A stretch of 64,000 nucleotides of DNA, from NCBI RefSeq assembly GCF_002802965.1, contig NZ_NXGA01000001.1, positions 3,306,379-3,370,378 of the forward strand, written 5' to 3'. A program made the position numbers and the translations under genes. How positions within the stretch are numbered: the stretch's first letter is position 1; every line of letters starts with the position of its first letter. Below the pieces are notes generated by a model. That model did not search any database, had not been told where the DNA came from, and saw only the letters and a list, made by a program, of their open reading frames with translations. This document shows, piece after piece, positions 9,522-17,798 of this stretch. The DNA comes from Sporolactobacillus pectinivorans. GTDB lineage: Bacteria > Bacillota > Bacilli > Bacillales > Sporolactobacillaceae.

Positions 9522-10082
9522 CTATTGGATAAGGGCGGCCAGATGGACCGTTCCCCATTCGTCCATCGGCCAATAACGGAAGGCCACTCGGCCGACGACT
9601 TCTTTTTCATCCACAAATCCGAAATAGCGGCTGTCTTCACTGTTCTGCCGATTATCACCCATCACCCATAATTTGCCCTTTGGCACACGAACTTTACCTG
9701 TCAAGCTTTTAAGGTTGAAATTATTCGTTAAATCCGTTCCCTTAGGCAATTCTTCTTTGTATTGCTTCAGATAGGGTTCACTGACCGGTTTCCCGTTGAC
9801 GTAAAGCTGGTCATTCCGATAGGCGATCGTGTCGCCCGGCAGGCCGATAATTCTTTTCACATAATCATCGGTCTTTGTCGCATGAAAAACAATGATGTCA
9901 AAACGGTGAGGCTTACCGAACGTGTAGCCGACCTTGCTGACAATCAGGCGATTGCCGTCCTGAAGCGTCGGCATCATTGATTCGCCTTTGACAATATAAT
10001 TACTGAAAACAAATTGACGGACAAGAGCCACAACAATCAGAGCAATCACTATAGCTTTGACCCAGCTCCAGATTTCTTTCAT
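9522..10082 (-). CDS. Type I signal peptidase (second of a tandem pair)
   Basis: Same enzyme class as its neighbour: N-terminal membrane anchor (VKAIVIALIVVALV), Ser box KGESMMPTL, Lys box YVKRIIGLPGDT and GDNRQNSEDSR. The frame is open to 10160, but the family N-terminus begins at the ATG at 10082 (MKEIWSWV). A GGGGG stretch lies about 15 bases before that ATG; a GTG directly before it (10085) would be closer. It ends at its own terminator, so the two paralogues can be expressed separately. Confidence 0.9.
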   Translation of the reverse strand: MKEIWSWVKAIVIALIVVALVRQFVFSNYIVKGESMMPTLQDGNRLIVSKVGYTFGKPHRFDIIVFHATKTDDYVKRIIGLPGDTIAYRNDQLYVNGKPVSEPYLKQYKEELPKGTDLTNNFNLKSLTGKVRVPKGKLWVMGDNRQNSEDSRYFGFVDEKEVVGRVAFRYWPMDEWGTVHLAALIQ

Positions 10083-10175
10083 CACGTTTATCGACTGCCC
10101 CCTGCTTTGCAGAAAGCGCGCCGTCTGGCTTTCATTTTCCGAATCCGTTGCCGGGTACATCCGGGACTCCGAAGG

Positions 10176-12071
10176 TCAGCGGTTTAGCAGACTGCCTACA
10201 TACCTTAATAATTCGTTTGCTGAAGTGGAATTATAGCCGTATTCATCGACAAGCCGCGCAATTACCTCATTAACACGTTTCAGCTGGGCCTCATCAGGTG
10301 TCTTACTGGAAGTTGTAATTTTCACGACATCTTTCAGATCGGCAAACAATTTCTTCTGAATAGCTTCTTTAAGCCGTTCATGGGATTGATAGTTAAAACG
10401 CTTGCCCTTACGCGCGTATGCGGAGATCCGGATCAGGATTTCCTCTCTAAAAGCCTTTTTTGCATTTTCGGAAATGCCGATCTGTTCTTCGATCGACCGC
10501 ATCAGTTTCTCATCCGGATCCACTTCATCACCGGTGATCGGATCAAAAATTTTATTGCTGTTGCAATAAGCTTCGACATTATCGAGATAATTATCCATCA
10601 GCGTTTTTGCCGACTCTTCGAAGGAATAAACAAATGCTTTCTGAACTTCTCTTTTGGCCATTTCGTCATATTCCCGGCGTGCAACGGCGATAAATTCAGT
10701 ATACCGGTCCCGCTCCTCTTCGGCAATCGAAGGATGCTGATCCAGCCCTTCTTTGATGGAACGCAGGATATCCAGCGCATTAATCGAAGGCACACCTTTC
10801 CTGATGATTGCTGAAGAAATTCGGTTGATGACATAGCGCGGGTCAATGCCGCTCATACCTTCATCAGAAAATTCATTCTGAAGTTCTTTGATATCTGCGG
10901 CATTATATCCTTCGACGATTTCACCATCATAAAGGCGCATTTTTTTTACGAGATCAATGCCCCGGGTCTTGGATTCTTTCAGACGTGTCAGAATGGAAAA
11001 AACCGCCGCTGTCCGGAGCGCATGGGGTGCTATATGGACATTTGCCACATCGCTTTCGGAAATCAGCTTCTGATAGATTTTTTCTTCGTCACTGACTCTC
11101 AGATTATAAGGGACAGGCATGACGATCATACGCGAATGCAGCGCTTCATTTTTTTTGTTGCTAATAAATGTACGGTATTCTGTCTCGTTCGTGTGAGCAA
11201 CGATCAGCTCATCGGCAGAAATCAATGCGAATCGTCCGGCTTTAAAGTTTCCTTCCTGAGTCAGCGAGAGCAAATGCCAGAGAAACTTCTCATCGCACTT
11301 CAGCATTTCCTGAAATTCCATCAGGCCTCGATTGGCTTTATTCAATTCACCGTCAAACCGATAAGCACGCGGATCTGATTCCGACCCAAATTCAGCGATC
11401 GTTGAAAAATCAATACTGCCTGTCAGATCAGCAATGTCCTGGGATTTTGGATCCGACGGACTGAATGTTCCGATTCCGACACGCTTGTCTTCCGACAGAA
11501 AAATACGCTCAACAGGCACATTTTCTATTTTTCCGTCATATTCTTTCTCCAGTTTCATCGCATTGAGCGGCGAAAGATTTCCCTCAATCCGGATGCCTGT
11601 CTCCTGATAGAAATCCTCCCGCAGATGAGCTGGAATCAGGTGCAGCGGATCTTCATGCATCGGGCAATCCTTGATCGCATAAATAGCGCCTTCATCTGTC
11701 CATGAATACCGTTCAAGCCCGCGTTTCAGCAGCGTCACGATCGTTGATTTTCCACCGCTGACCGGACCCATTAATAGTAATATACGTTTTTTGACATCCA
11801 GTCGTTTTGCTGCCGGATGAAAATATTCCTCTACCAGCCGTTCAATCGCTTCTTCCAGTCCGTAAATCTGTCCGTCAAAAAAGTGATAGCACTTATGTCC
11901 GTCTTTTTCGGAGACGCCTGCAGAAATAATCATCTGGTACACTCTTGAATGTGCAGACTGTGCGATCACTGGGTTCTTTTTCACCAATTCCAGGTAGTCT
12001 GCAAAAGTGCCTTCCCATTTCAACTGTTCCTCATAATTGCGGAATTGTTTCAGCTTATCAAGAAAATTCAT
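10176..12071 (-). CDS. prkA: PrkA serine protein kinase / AAA+ protease-like sporulation protein
   Basis: Large AAA+ protein required for normal sporulation in Bacillus, acting with YhbH; described as a kinase and more recently as an ATP-dependent protease. The 631 residues equal the B. subtilis length. An N-terminal AAA module contains Walker A GPVSGGKS at residues 102-109, and a C-terminal PrkA domain follows. The open frame reaches 12182, but the ATG at 12071 has GGGGGGA 5 bases upstream. A candidate sigma-E -10 element (CATACACT) lies about 40 bases before the start. Confidence 0.94.
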   Translation of the reverse strand: MNFLDKLKQFRNYEEQLKWEGTFADYLELVKKNPVIAQSAHSRVYQMIISAGVSEKDGHKCYHFFDGQIYGLEEAIERLVEEYFHPAAKRLDVKKRILLLMGPVSGGKSTIVTLLKRGLERYSWTDEGAIYAIKDCPMHEDPLHLIPAHLREDFYQETGIRIEGNLSPLNAMKLEKEYDGKIENVPVERIFLSEDKRVGIGTFSPSDPKSQDIADLTGSIDFSTIAEFGSESDPRAYRFDGELNKANRGLMEFQEMLKCDEKFLWHLLSLTQEGNFKAGRFALISADELIVAHTNETEYRTFISNKKNEALHSRMIVMPVPYNLRVSDEEKIYQKLISESDVANVHIAPHALRTAAVFSILTRLKESKTRGIDLVKKMRLYDGEIVEGYNAADIKELQNEFSDEGMSGIDPRYVINRISSAIIRKGVPSINALDILRSIKEGLDQHPSIAEEERDRYTEFIAVARREYDEMAKREVQKAFVYSFEESAKTLMDNYLDNVEAYCNSNKIFDPITGDEVDPDEKLMRSIEEQIGISENAKKAFREEILIRISAYARKGKRFNYQSHERLKEAIQKKLFADLKDVVKITTSSKTPDEAQLKRVNEVIARLVDEYGYNSTSANELLRYVGSLLNR

Positions 12072-12106
12072 AAAATCCCCCCAGAAAAGATTAACCCAAG
12101 TACTAA

Positions 12107-12136
12107 AGTGTATGCGGGGATCTGACAATCTTTCAT
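12107..12136 (-). promoter_or_regulatory. Candidate sigma-E promoter of prkA
   Basis: On the minus strand CATACACT (12107-12114) is a near-consensus sigma-E -10 element; the matching -35 (around GAAAGATT, 12-13 bases upstream) is weak. B. subtilis prkA is sigma-E dependent. Confidence 0.45.
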
Positions 12137-12251
12137 GAAATGTCTGAAGCCTTGTTCCACTCGAGAGCAAAAAGCCGATCAAGATAGACTAAAATGCCCG
12201 AGAAAAAATAGTCGTTCTACGTCTCCGCCGGATTTAAGTACTCCTTAAAAC

Positions 12252-12725
12252 TCAGGCGAGATCCGGAAAGTGCTGCTGGCGCAGCGCTTCATAAATGATA
12301 ATTGCCGCTGAGTTTGATAAATTGAGCGAACGGATTTTATCGGTCATAGGCAAACGCACGCAACGGTCGCGATATGCGGCAATAAAATCTTTTGGAAGCC
12401 CGGTGGTCTCACGTCCAAAAAAGAAAAAATAATCTTTTCCCGGATCGCTATAGTCATATTCACTGTAAGGCCGGCTGCCATCCGTTTCCACAAGATAATA
12501 GTCACCGTTCGGATGCTTTTCAAAAAAATCGGCCAGCGATTCGTAATAGTGAAGGTCGACCGACGGCCAGTAATCCAGTCCGGCCCGCTTCAGATGCCTA
12601 TCGTCAGTCGAAAAACCAAGCGGCCGGATCAAATGCAGTGAGCTGTGCGTGCCGGCACAGGTTCGGGCGATATTTCCGGTATTTGGCGGAATCTGCGGCT
12701 GATAGAGGACAACATTAATACTCAT
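12252..12725 (-). CDS. trmL: tRNA (cytidine/uridine-34 2'-O)-methyltransferase TrmL (CspR)
   Basis: SPOUT-class methyltransferase that 2'-O-methylates the wobble base of tRNA-Leu isoacceptors using S-adenosylmethionine. 157 residues from the ATG at 12725 (GAGGTG about 10 bases upstream); the longer frame to 12800 has no support. Family motifs are NTGNIARTCAGT near the N-terminus, FGRETTGLP in the middle and IRSLNLSNSAAI in the C-terminal trefoil knot. The neighbouring yhbB-like and prkA genes reproduce the B. subtilis yhb-cspR order. Confidence 0.92.
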   Translation of the reverse strand: MSINVVLYQPQIPPNTGNIARTCAGTHSSLHLIRPLGFSTDDRHLKRAGLDYWPSVDLHYYESLADFFEKHPNGDYYLVETDGSRPYSEYDYSDPGKDYFFFFGRETTGLPKDFIAAYRDRCVRLPMTDKIRSLNLSNSAAIIIYEALRQQHFPDLA

Positions 12726-12804
12726 ATTTCTGCACACCTCTGAATTTCTCCAGTCTGACGGACCGGTCAGACTTTGTAAAAAATATCCTGTAAAACTCAC
12801 TAAA

Positions 12805-12827
12805 AAGCGGCCACATCAGCGGCCGTC
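12805..12827 (-). terminator. Terminator of the YhbB-like amidase gene
   Basis: On the minus strand CGGCC (loop of 8) GGCCG is followed by CTTTTT. Confidence 0.6.
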
Positions 12828-12879
12828 CATTCTTTGTTTTCGAAAAAATCTCTTTTATTATAGCATATCTAAAGTTTGT

Positions 12880-13782
12880 TCAGGCTTCATCCTCAATATG
12901 AAAAAATTTATATTGAATTTTATCCGTCCAAGCGGGTGAATCGGTGTAAGACCAGCTCCGGCTCCGTGCATCGTAAGTATGCGCATTAACCAGCGGCCAG
13001 CCGGATGGATCCAAGGCAGTGACCATTGTATTGTGATTCCAGTGCCCGTCTCCCTCAAAATCGTAGCAGATCACATCGCCAGGCACGAGTTTCTCGGCGC
13101 TGTCGACCTCAACGGCTCCGATCACGTTGCCGTGTCTGCTTAAATACCAGCGCAGATTATTGGCGACCGCCCAGCTGAAGCTCCAGTTGGTCCGCTCATA
13201 CCACCAGCCTCTGCCGCGGACCGGCTGTCCCCACATTGGAATATGACCGGCAAAAAGACATTGTGAAATAAAATTGGTACAGTCGTTTTCTACTTTAGGG
13301 AAGACGGGATTTCTGCGATTCCACCAGAGTTCAGCGTAGCGGACTGCGTTTAACCGGTCGTAATTGCGCTGTTTACTGCGAATTCCGTCCGATGGATCAT
13401 TGGATATTATAAAAGGTTCAGCGGCTCTGACCGGCTGTAAGGCAGCATTCAATCGGTCGGACACAACATTATTACCCCGCAGGACGGCCTGCCTGGTCTC
13501 CAATTTTTCTTCAAGATAGAATTGTCCTTCTTGCCGGATCAACCACTGGCTATGGAGCCGATAATGGATCACGCGATCTTCTCTTTTATTCTCCGCTTTT
13601 ATAAGGTTTACCCGCATTGCAGTTTTTTCAACTTCAGCGTTTCTTTCTTGCAGCGTCTTATTTTTTCGCAGCATTCGCGCCTGTTCATCAGCCGTAAGGA
13701 TCTGATCAAGGCAGTCGGTCTGATTCACCCACCACTCTGTCAGGTTACAGACATGCCCCTGGAAGACTTCCTGCCACTCCAT
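12880..13782 (-). CDS. YhbB-like putative amidase (Amidase_6 domain)
   Basis: About 300 residues. The C-terminal half (from NYDRLNAVRYAELWW) is the Amidase_6 domain, a NlpC/P60-like cysteine-peptidase fold: the likely nucleophile is in NDCTNFISQC and the histidine in HWNHNTMV. No signal peptide is visible. The frame is open to 13815; the ATG at 13782 lies 7 bases after GGGGG and is my choice. Position next to trmL matches B. subtilis yhbB. Likely cell-wall or spore-related, but the substrate is unknown. Confidence 0.8.
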   Translation of the reverse strand: MEWQEVFQGHVCNLTEWWVNQTDCLDQILTADEQARMLRKNKTLQERNAEVEKTAMRVNLIKAENKREDRVIHYRLHSQWLIRQEGQFYLEEKLETRQAVLRGNNVVSDRLNAALQPVRAAEPFIISNDPSDGIRSKQRNYDRLNAVRYAELWWNRRNPVFPKVENDCTNFISQCLFAGHIPMWGQPVRGRGWWYERTNWSFSWAVANNLRWYLSRHGNVIGAVEVDSAEKLVPGDVICYDFEGDGHWNHNTMVTALDPSGWPLVNAHTYDARSRSWSYTDSPAWTDKIQYKFFHIEDEA

Positions 13783-13876
13783 CCCCATTCCCCCGCTTTC
13801 GAAGCTTTTCGCCATACTCTATGCGGGGCTTTTGAGGTTCATGCAAATCAAGCCGTCCAAGTAGCACGGACGAATC

Positions 13877-14419
13877 TTATTCTGTTACAGTTTCTTTTTC
13901 CTCTTGTTTTTCGAGCAGCAGCATCTGGCTTTTTTTGCCTAGTCCCCCGCCATACCCAACCAGTGATCCATTGGTCCCGATGACGCGATGGCACGGAATA
14001 ACAATCGGAAGCGGATTTTTATTATTGGCCCCGCCAACTGCGCGGACCGCTTGAGGATTGCCGATATCCGCCGCAATGTCCTTATAGGTCCTCGTTTCTC
14101 CATAAGGAATGTGTGCAAGTGCCATCCAGACTTTTTTCTGAAAAGCGGTTCCTTTCATCAGCAGATTCAGATCAAATCCCTTACGTTCGCCTGAAAAATA
14201 GCTGCGAATCTGGGCAGCCGCATCTGCTAAATCAGTCTCATTCTCTCTTAAATCAGCCGGAAGTCCAGCAGATTTCGCCCATTCAGCCAGTTTAGTCCTT
14301 GTTTCATCCAGAGTTCCAAAATCAATGTGGCACAAACGCCGATCATAAGATGCCAGCGTCAGCGGGCCAACCGGCGTGTCCATACTGAATACAGACAAAT
14401 ACTGCTTTTGATCCATCAT
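13877..14419 (-). CDS. ogt: Methylated-DNA--protein-cysteine methyltransferase
   Basis: Suicide repair protein that takes the methyl group from O6-methylguanine onto its own cysteine. 180 residues; the acceptor motif PCHRVIG places the cysteine at residue 143, preceded by the helix-turn-helix segment RTYKDIAADIGNPQAVRAVG that recognises DNA. The ATG at 14419 has GAGG about 9 bases upstream. No Ada-type N-terminal domain, so it is a stand-alone Ogt. Confidence 0.93.
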   Translation of the reverse strand: MMDQKQYLSVFSMDTPVGPLTLASYDRRLCHIDFGTLDETRTKLAEWAKSAGLPADLRENETDLADAAAQIRSYFSGERKGFDLNLLMKGTAFQKKVWMALAHIPYGETRTYKDIAADIGNPQAVRAVGGANNKNPLPIVIPCHRVIGTNGSLVGYGGGLGKKSQMLLLEKQEEKETVTE

Positions 14420-14503
14420 TAAATCCTCTTTTCAGTTTTTTTTAAACAGGCGGTTACAGAAATTGTGCTAAACTAGATGTAGAATGAATATCGGGGGCGC
14501 GCC

Positions 14504-15172
14504 ATGCTTGACTTTTCTGTTTCCGAGAAGCTTAAAAAACTTGTTCCGGATTTCAAGGTAAGTGTCATCTGTTATCATCATATCGTAATTTCCGAACTGC
14601 CGCCAATCATTTCAGAGCGGCTTCCGCTTTTTTATGAAAATATAAAACTGTCTCTGGAAAACCAGCCGTTCAGCGACATTCCCGGCATCAAAGAGTGGCG
14701 ATCCATGTTTAAGCAGGCAGGAACGGATCCGTCGCGATACCGTCCGTCTCAGGAAGCATTACTTAGAAAAATAAAAAAAGACGGCAGGCCGCACATGATT
14801 CATTCCGCCGTTGACCTGAACAATTTTTTCAGTGTCCAATACAGCATCCCGATGGGCATTTATGATCTGGCTCAGATCAATGCTCCTGTCCGGCTTACCG
14901 TTGGCACTTCGGCAGACACATATGATGGACTGAACGGCAGAATGATGAATATGGAAAATAAAATTATTTCTGCCGACAGTGAGGGCGCATTCGGAAGCCC
15001 GATTGTCGATTCCAGGCGCACCTGTGTTACGGAGCATGCGGAACATGCACTGCAGATCGTCTATCTCAGACCCTCGATGCCTGATGAGGAGGCGCAGCGG
15101 CTGACCGGAAAAATAGCTGAAATGTTTACTCAGGTTCACGGCGGAGAAAATGAATGGACAATCATCCGATAG
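14504..15172 (+). CDS. Free-standing B3/B4 tRNA-binding domain protein
   Basis: 222 residues resembling the B3/B4 editing domain of phenylalanyl-tRNA synthetase beta subunit, found alone in many Firmicutes. Recognisable features are GIKEWRSMFKQAGTDPSRYRPS (about residues 60-80) and the DLNNFFSVQYSIPMGIYDLA stretch (about 103-123). Such proteins may deacylate mischarged tRNA, but no activity can be read from the sequence. Followed after 42 bases by a small gene in the same direction. Confidence 0.75.
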   Translation: MLDFSVSEKLKKLVPDFKVSVICYHHIVISELPPIISERLPLFYENIKLSLENQPFSDIPGIKEWRSMFKQAGTDPSRYRPSQEALLRKIKKDGRPHMIHSAVDLNNFFSVQYSIPMGIYDLAQINAPVRLTVGTSADTYDGLNGRMMNMENKIISADSEGAFGSPIVDSRRTCVTEHAEHALQIVYLRPSMPDEEAQRLTGKIAEMFTQVHGGENEWTIIR

Positions 15173-15214
15173 CATATATTTCAGCAATACCTATTCAGGC
15201 AAGGAGTGAAACAT

Positions 15215-15460
15215 ATGGATTCAAATCTTTTCAGTGTTGATTATTTCAAAGACGCGCTTCGCCTTCAAATTAATAAACGGAGCGATCGCTTTTCACCAAA
15301 CCAAACGATGAACAGCTATTATCATACTGTCGTTTCAGCAATTATTCAGGACCGGATCAATAAAAATTTTGAATTAATCCGCCGCATCCGCAATTTGGAT
15401 GCCGCATATAAAGCCGTCAAAGAGGAAATCATGGTCCAGGAGCAGCAACAGCAGCAGTAA
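15215..15460 (+). CDS. Small conserved-looking protein of unknown function
   Basis: 81 residues, not recognised. Start at the ATG 15215, 6 bases after AAGGAGTG; the in-frame GTG at 15206 lies inside the ribosome binding site. Predicted helical, basic (KRSDRF, RRIRNLDAAYKAVKEE), with a run of five glutamines at the C-terminus from a CAG/CAA repeat. No signal peptide or membrane segment. It shares a direction and a terminator with the B3/B4 gene. Confidence 0.65.
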   Translation: MDSNLFSVDYFKDALRLQINKRSDRFSPNQTMNSYYHTVVSAIIQDRINKNFELIRRIRNLDAAYKAVKEEIMVQEQQQQQ

Positions 15461-15481
15461 GCTGATTGACCGAAAAATGAA

Positions 15482-15521
15482 AAAGGCCGTTGACAGGCAT
15501 AGATGCTTATCAGCGGCCTTT
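15482..15521 (+). terminator. Intrinsic terminator after the small gene
   Basis: AAAGGCCGTTGA pairs with TCAGCGGCCTTT around an 16-base loop; A-rich before and T-run after, so it may also serve fnr on the minus strand. Confidence 0.7.
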
Positions 15522-15592
15522 GCATTGCTGGCGGGGCATAAGAATATTCATGTCAGCAAAAATCGGTCATTCTCGGCAAACTCGCCAATCCA

Positions 15593-16315
15593 TCATAAAC
15601 GGCAGATGTTCATAGGACATTTATCTTCACAGTGACAGATTGCTTTGATATAATCCACATTTTTAATCACAATGGATCCGTGATAGTAATTGATGGCTCC
15701 ATCGTTTTTCCAAGACTGCAGCATCCGGTTCACCGTTTCACGTGTGGAACCGATCAGCTGCGCGAGATCGGAGTTTGTGAGGTTGATCGTATAGTGAATC
15801 CCGTCTTCTTCTTTTTTTCCGTATCCGTGTGCCATGCGCAGAAGCGTTGAAGCAAGTGCTCCGTTTTTCCCATAAAAAAGCAGGTCACGCAGTTTGATCT
15901 GCGTGTACTTGCTCATTAATCCAATCCATTTCATGAATTCGAAAGACAGACTTGAATTAGGCAGCAACAAGGCTTCCAGATCCCTTTCGGCAATGACGCC
16001 GATCGTGCAGTCCGTCACGGCATGTGCAGTAAACGAGTACTCCTCAAAGCCAAAACAGGCCAATTCACCAAACAAATCGCTAGGCGTGAAGTAATGGAGC
16101 ACCAGGTCTTTCCCGTCATAGGCCGATTTATAAAGTTTCACACGGCCCTTAATCAGATAATAAAGTTTGTCGGACGGGTCGCCTTCCCAGTAAATGCTTG
16201 AGTCTTTCTTAAAATCAGTCACATTCATGACCGATTTTATGATATCCAGGTTCTGCTCAGTGAACATCGCCGTATTGTTCATCTGCGCCTGTTCCAGGCC
16301 TGCCGCATTTCCCAT
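15593..16315 (-). CDS. fnr: Fnr, oxygen-sensing Crp/Fnr-family regulator
   Basis: Transcription factor for anaerobic metabolism. 240 residues: an N-terminal cyclic-nucleotide-type beta-roll, a dimerisation helix, and a C-terminal winged helix (SDLAQLIGSTRETVNRMLQ). The last residues, CHCEDKCPMNIC, match the C-terminal cysteine cluster that holds the [4Fe-4S] centre in Bacillus Fnr, unlike the N-terminal cluster of enterobacterial FNR. The ATG at 16315 is 8 bases after GAAGGTG; an in-frame GTG (16324) overlaps that site. An Fnr-type palindrome lies upstream (16429-16444), suggesting autoregulation. Confidence 0.92.
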   Translation of the reverse strand: MGNAAGLEQAQMNNTAMFTEQNLDIIKSVMNVTDFKKDSSIYWEGDPSDKLYYLIKGRVKLYKSAYDGKDLVLHYFTPSDLFGELACFGFEEYSFTAHAVTDCTIGVIAERDLEALLLPNSSLSFEFMKWIGLMSKYTQIKLRDLLFYGKNGALASTLLRMAHGYGKKEEDGIHYTINLTNSDLAQLIGSTRETVNRMLQSWKNDGAINYYHGSIVIKNVDYIKAICHCEDKCPMNICRL

Positions 16316-16428
16316 ATCGATCACACCTTCATTGGTTAAAGGCCTGTGCCCGGCAGCACAATGCCTTTTCGCGCAAAAATTTTTCTAAGTCAATTATACT
16401 AGATAAATTCTTATTTTTGTGCGATTTG

Positions 16429-16444
16429 TGTGACGAAAATCATA
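16429..16444. promoter_or_regulatory. Fnr-type operator
   Basis: TGTGACGAAAATCATA is close to the Bacillus Fnr box TGTGA-N6-TCACA (one mismatch). It lies about 115 bases upstream of fnr, in the gap between odhB and fnr. Confidence 0.6.
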
Positions 16445-16544
16445 CATATAATAAAAAACGACAATAATTTAGTGTTTTCACCATTTTTCAAAGCATTTTT
16501 TCACTTTAAGCTTCAGTGCAGTTTTCCAAAAATCAACTTGTTTT

Positions 16545-17765
16545 TCAACTTTCAAGCAGAAGTGTCTCCGGATCTTCCAGCAGTTTTTTTACGGTGACTA
16601 GGAATCGGACTGCCTCGCTGCCGTCGACAATCCTATGGTCATAAGACAGCGCAATGTACATCATCGGGCGAATTTCAATTTTGTCACCTTCGAGTGTTTC
16701 CACTGCGATCGGACGTTTCTTGATACCATGCATGCCGAGAATGCCAACCTGCGGTGCATTGATAATCGGCGTTGATAGCAGCGAACCGAATGTCCCGCCG
16801 TTTGTGATTGTGAATGTCCCGCCCTGCAGATCACTGAGTGTCAGCTTATTGGTCCGCGCTTTGACTGCCATGTCCTTGATCGACTTTTCGATCTCCGCAA
16901 AAGTCAAACGATCCGCGTCGCGGACAACTGGCACGACAAGGCCCTGATCTGTAGCCACCGCAATGCCAATATCATAGAATTTTTTTACCAGTATATCTGT
17001 ACCGCTGATTTCCGCATTGAGCAGCGGAAAATGCTTCAGTGCACCAACAACTGCTTTAGTGAAAAAGGACATAAAACCCAGCTTGACATCATGTTCCTGA
17101 ACGAAAGATTCTTTTCGCCGCTTGCGGACAGCCATAATCGCAGTCAAATCCACTTCATTAAAAGTTGTGAGCATGGCGGCTTCATGCTGCGCGGCAACCA
17201 GCCTGCCGGCAATAGTCTGACGACGGTGCGTCATTTTAATCCGCTCCACAGGCTTTCCAGGCTCACTCTGAACGGATTCTTCAACAGTCGGTGACGCTTT
17301 ACGTGGCAAGGGAATTTCCATCTGATGGGCAATGTCATCAACCCGGATGCGCCCCAGTGGATCGCTTGACTGTACTGAAGCAAGATCAATCCCCTTTTCC
17401 CTGGCAAGCTTTCTTGCCGCCGGTGACGCAATCTGACTGGCGGATACCATGCTCTCGCGAACAGCCACTGGGAGCGTAGGCTTCACCGTCACGGGTGGCG
17501 TCACACTTTCAACAGTATCCGCTTTTTCAGCACTCTCATCAAGAAGTGCGATGACTTCACCGACTTCAACAATATCGTCTACTTTTTTCTCAATTTTTTT
17601 CAAAATCCCCGTATGTTCAGCACTGATCTGGATATTGACCTTATCTGTTTCGATTTCAGCAATATCGTCGCCCTGATTGACCTGATTCCCGACATCAACC
17701 AGCCACCTGACAATTGTTCCTTCTGTAATAGATTCCGCAAGTTCCGGTACCTTGACTTCGATCAT
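16545..17765 (-). CDS. odhB: 2-oxoglutarate dehydrogenase E2, dihydrolipoyl succinyltransferase
   Basis: E2 core of the 2-oxoglutarate dehydrogenase complex of the TCA cycle; passes the succinyl group to CoA. 406 residues: lipoyl domain at 1-75 with the lipoylated Lys42 in ETDKVNI, a linker, an E3-binding domain ([16 protein letters not shown]), and the catalytic domain ending in DHRIVDG (His377, Asp381). The ATG at 17765 is 9 bases after GGGAGG. It lies 33 bases after odhA in one operon. Confidence 0.95.
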   Translation of the reverse strand: MIEVKVPELAESITEGTIVRWLVDVGNQVNQGDDIAEIETDKVNIQISAEHTGILKKIEKKVDDIVEVGEVIALLDESAEKADTVESVTPPVTVKPTLPVAVRESMVSASQIASPAARKLAREKGIDLASVQSSDPLGRIRVDDIAHQMEIPLPRKASPTVEESVQSEPGKPVERIKMTHRRQTIAGRLVAAQHEAAMLTTFNEVDLTAIMAVRKRRKESFVQEHDVKLGFMSFFTKAVVGALKHFPLLNAEISGTDILVKKFYDIGIAVATDQGLVVPVVRDADRLTFAEIEKSIKDMAVKARTNKLTLSDLQGGTFTITNGGTFGSLLSTPIINAPQVGILGMHGIKKRPIAVETLEGDKIEIRPMMYIALSYDHRIVDGSEAVRFLVTVKKLLEDPETLLLES

Positions 17766-17798
17766 CCTGATCCCCTCCCGAATCGCTGAAAACTTTTT

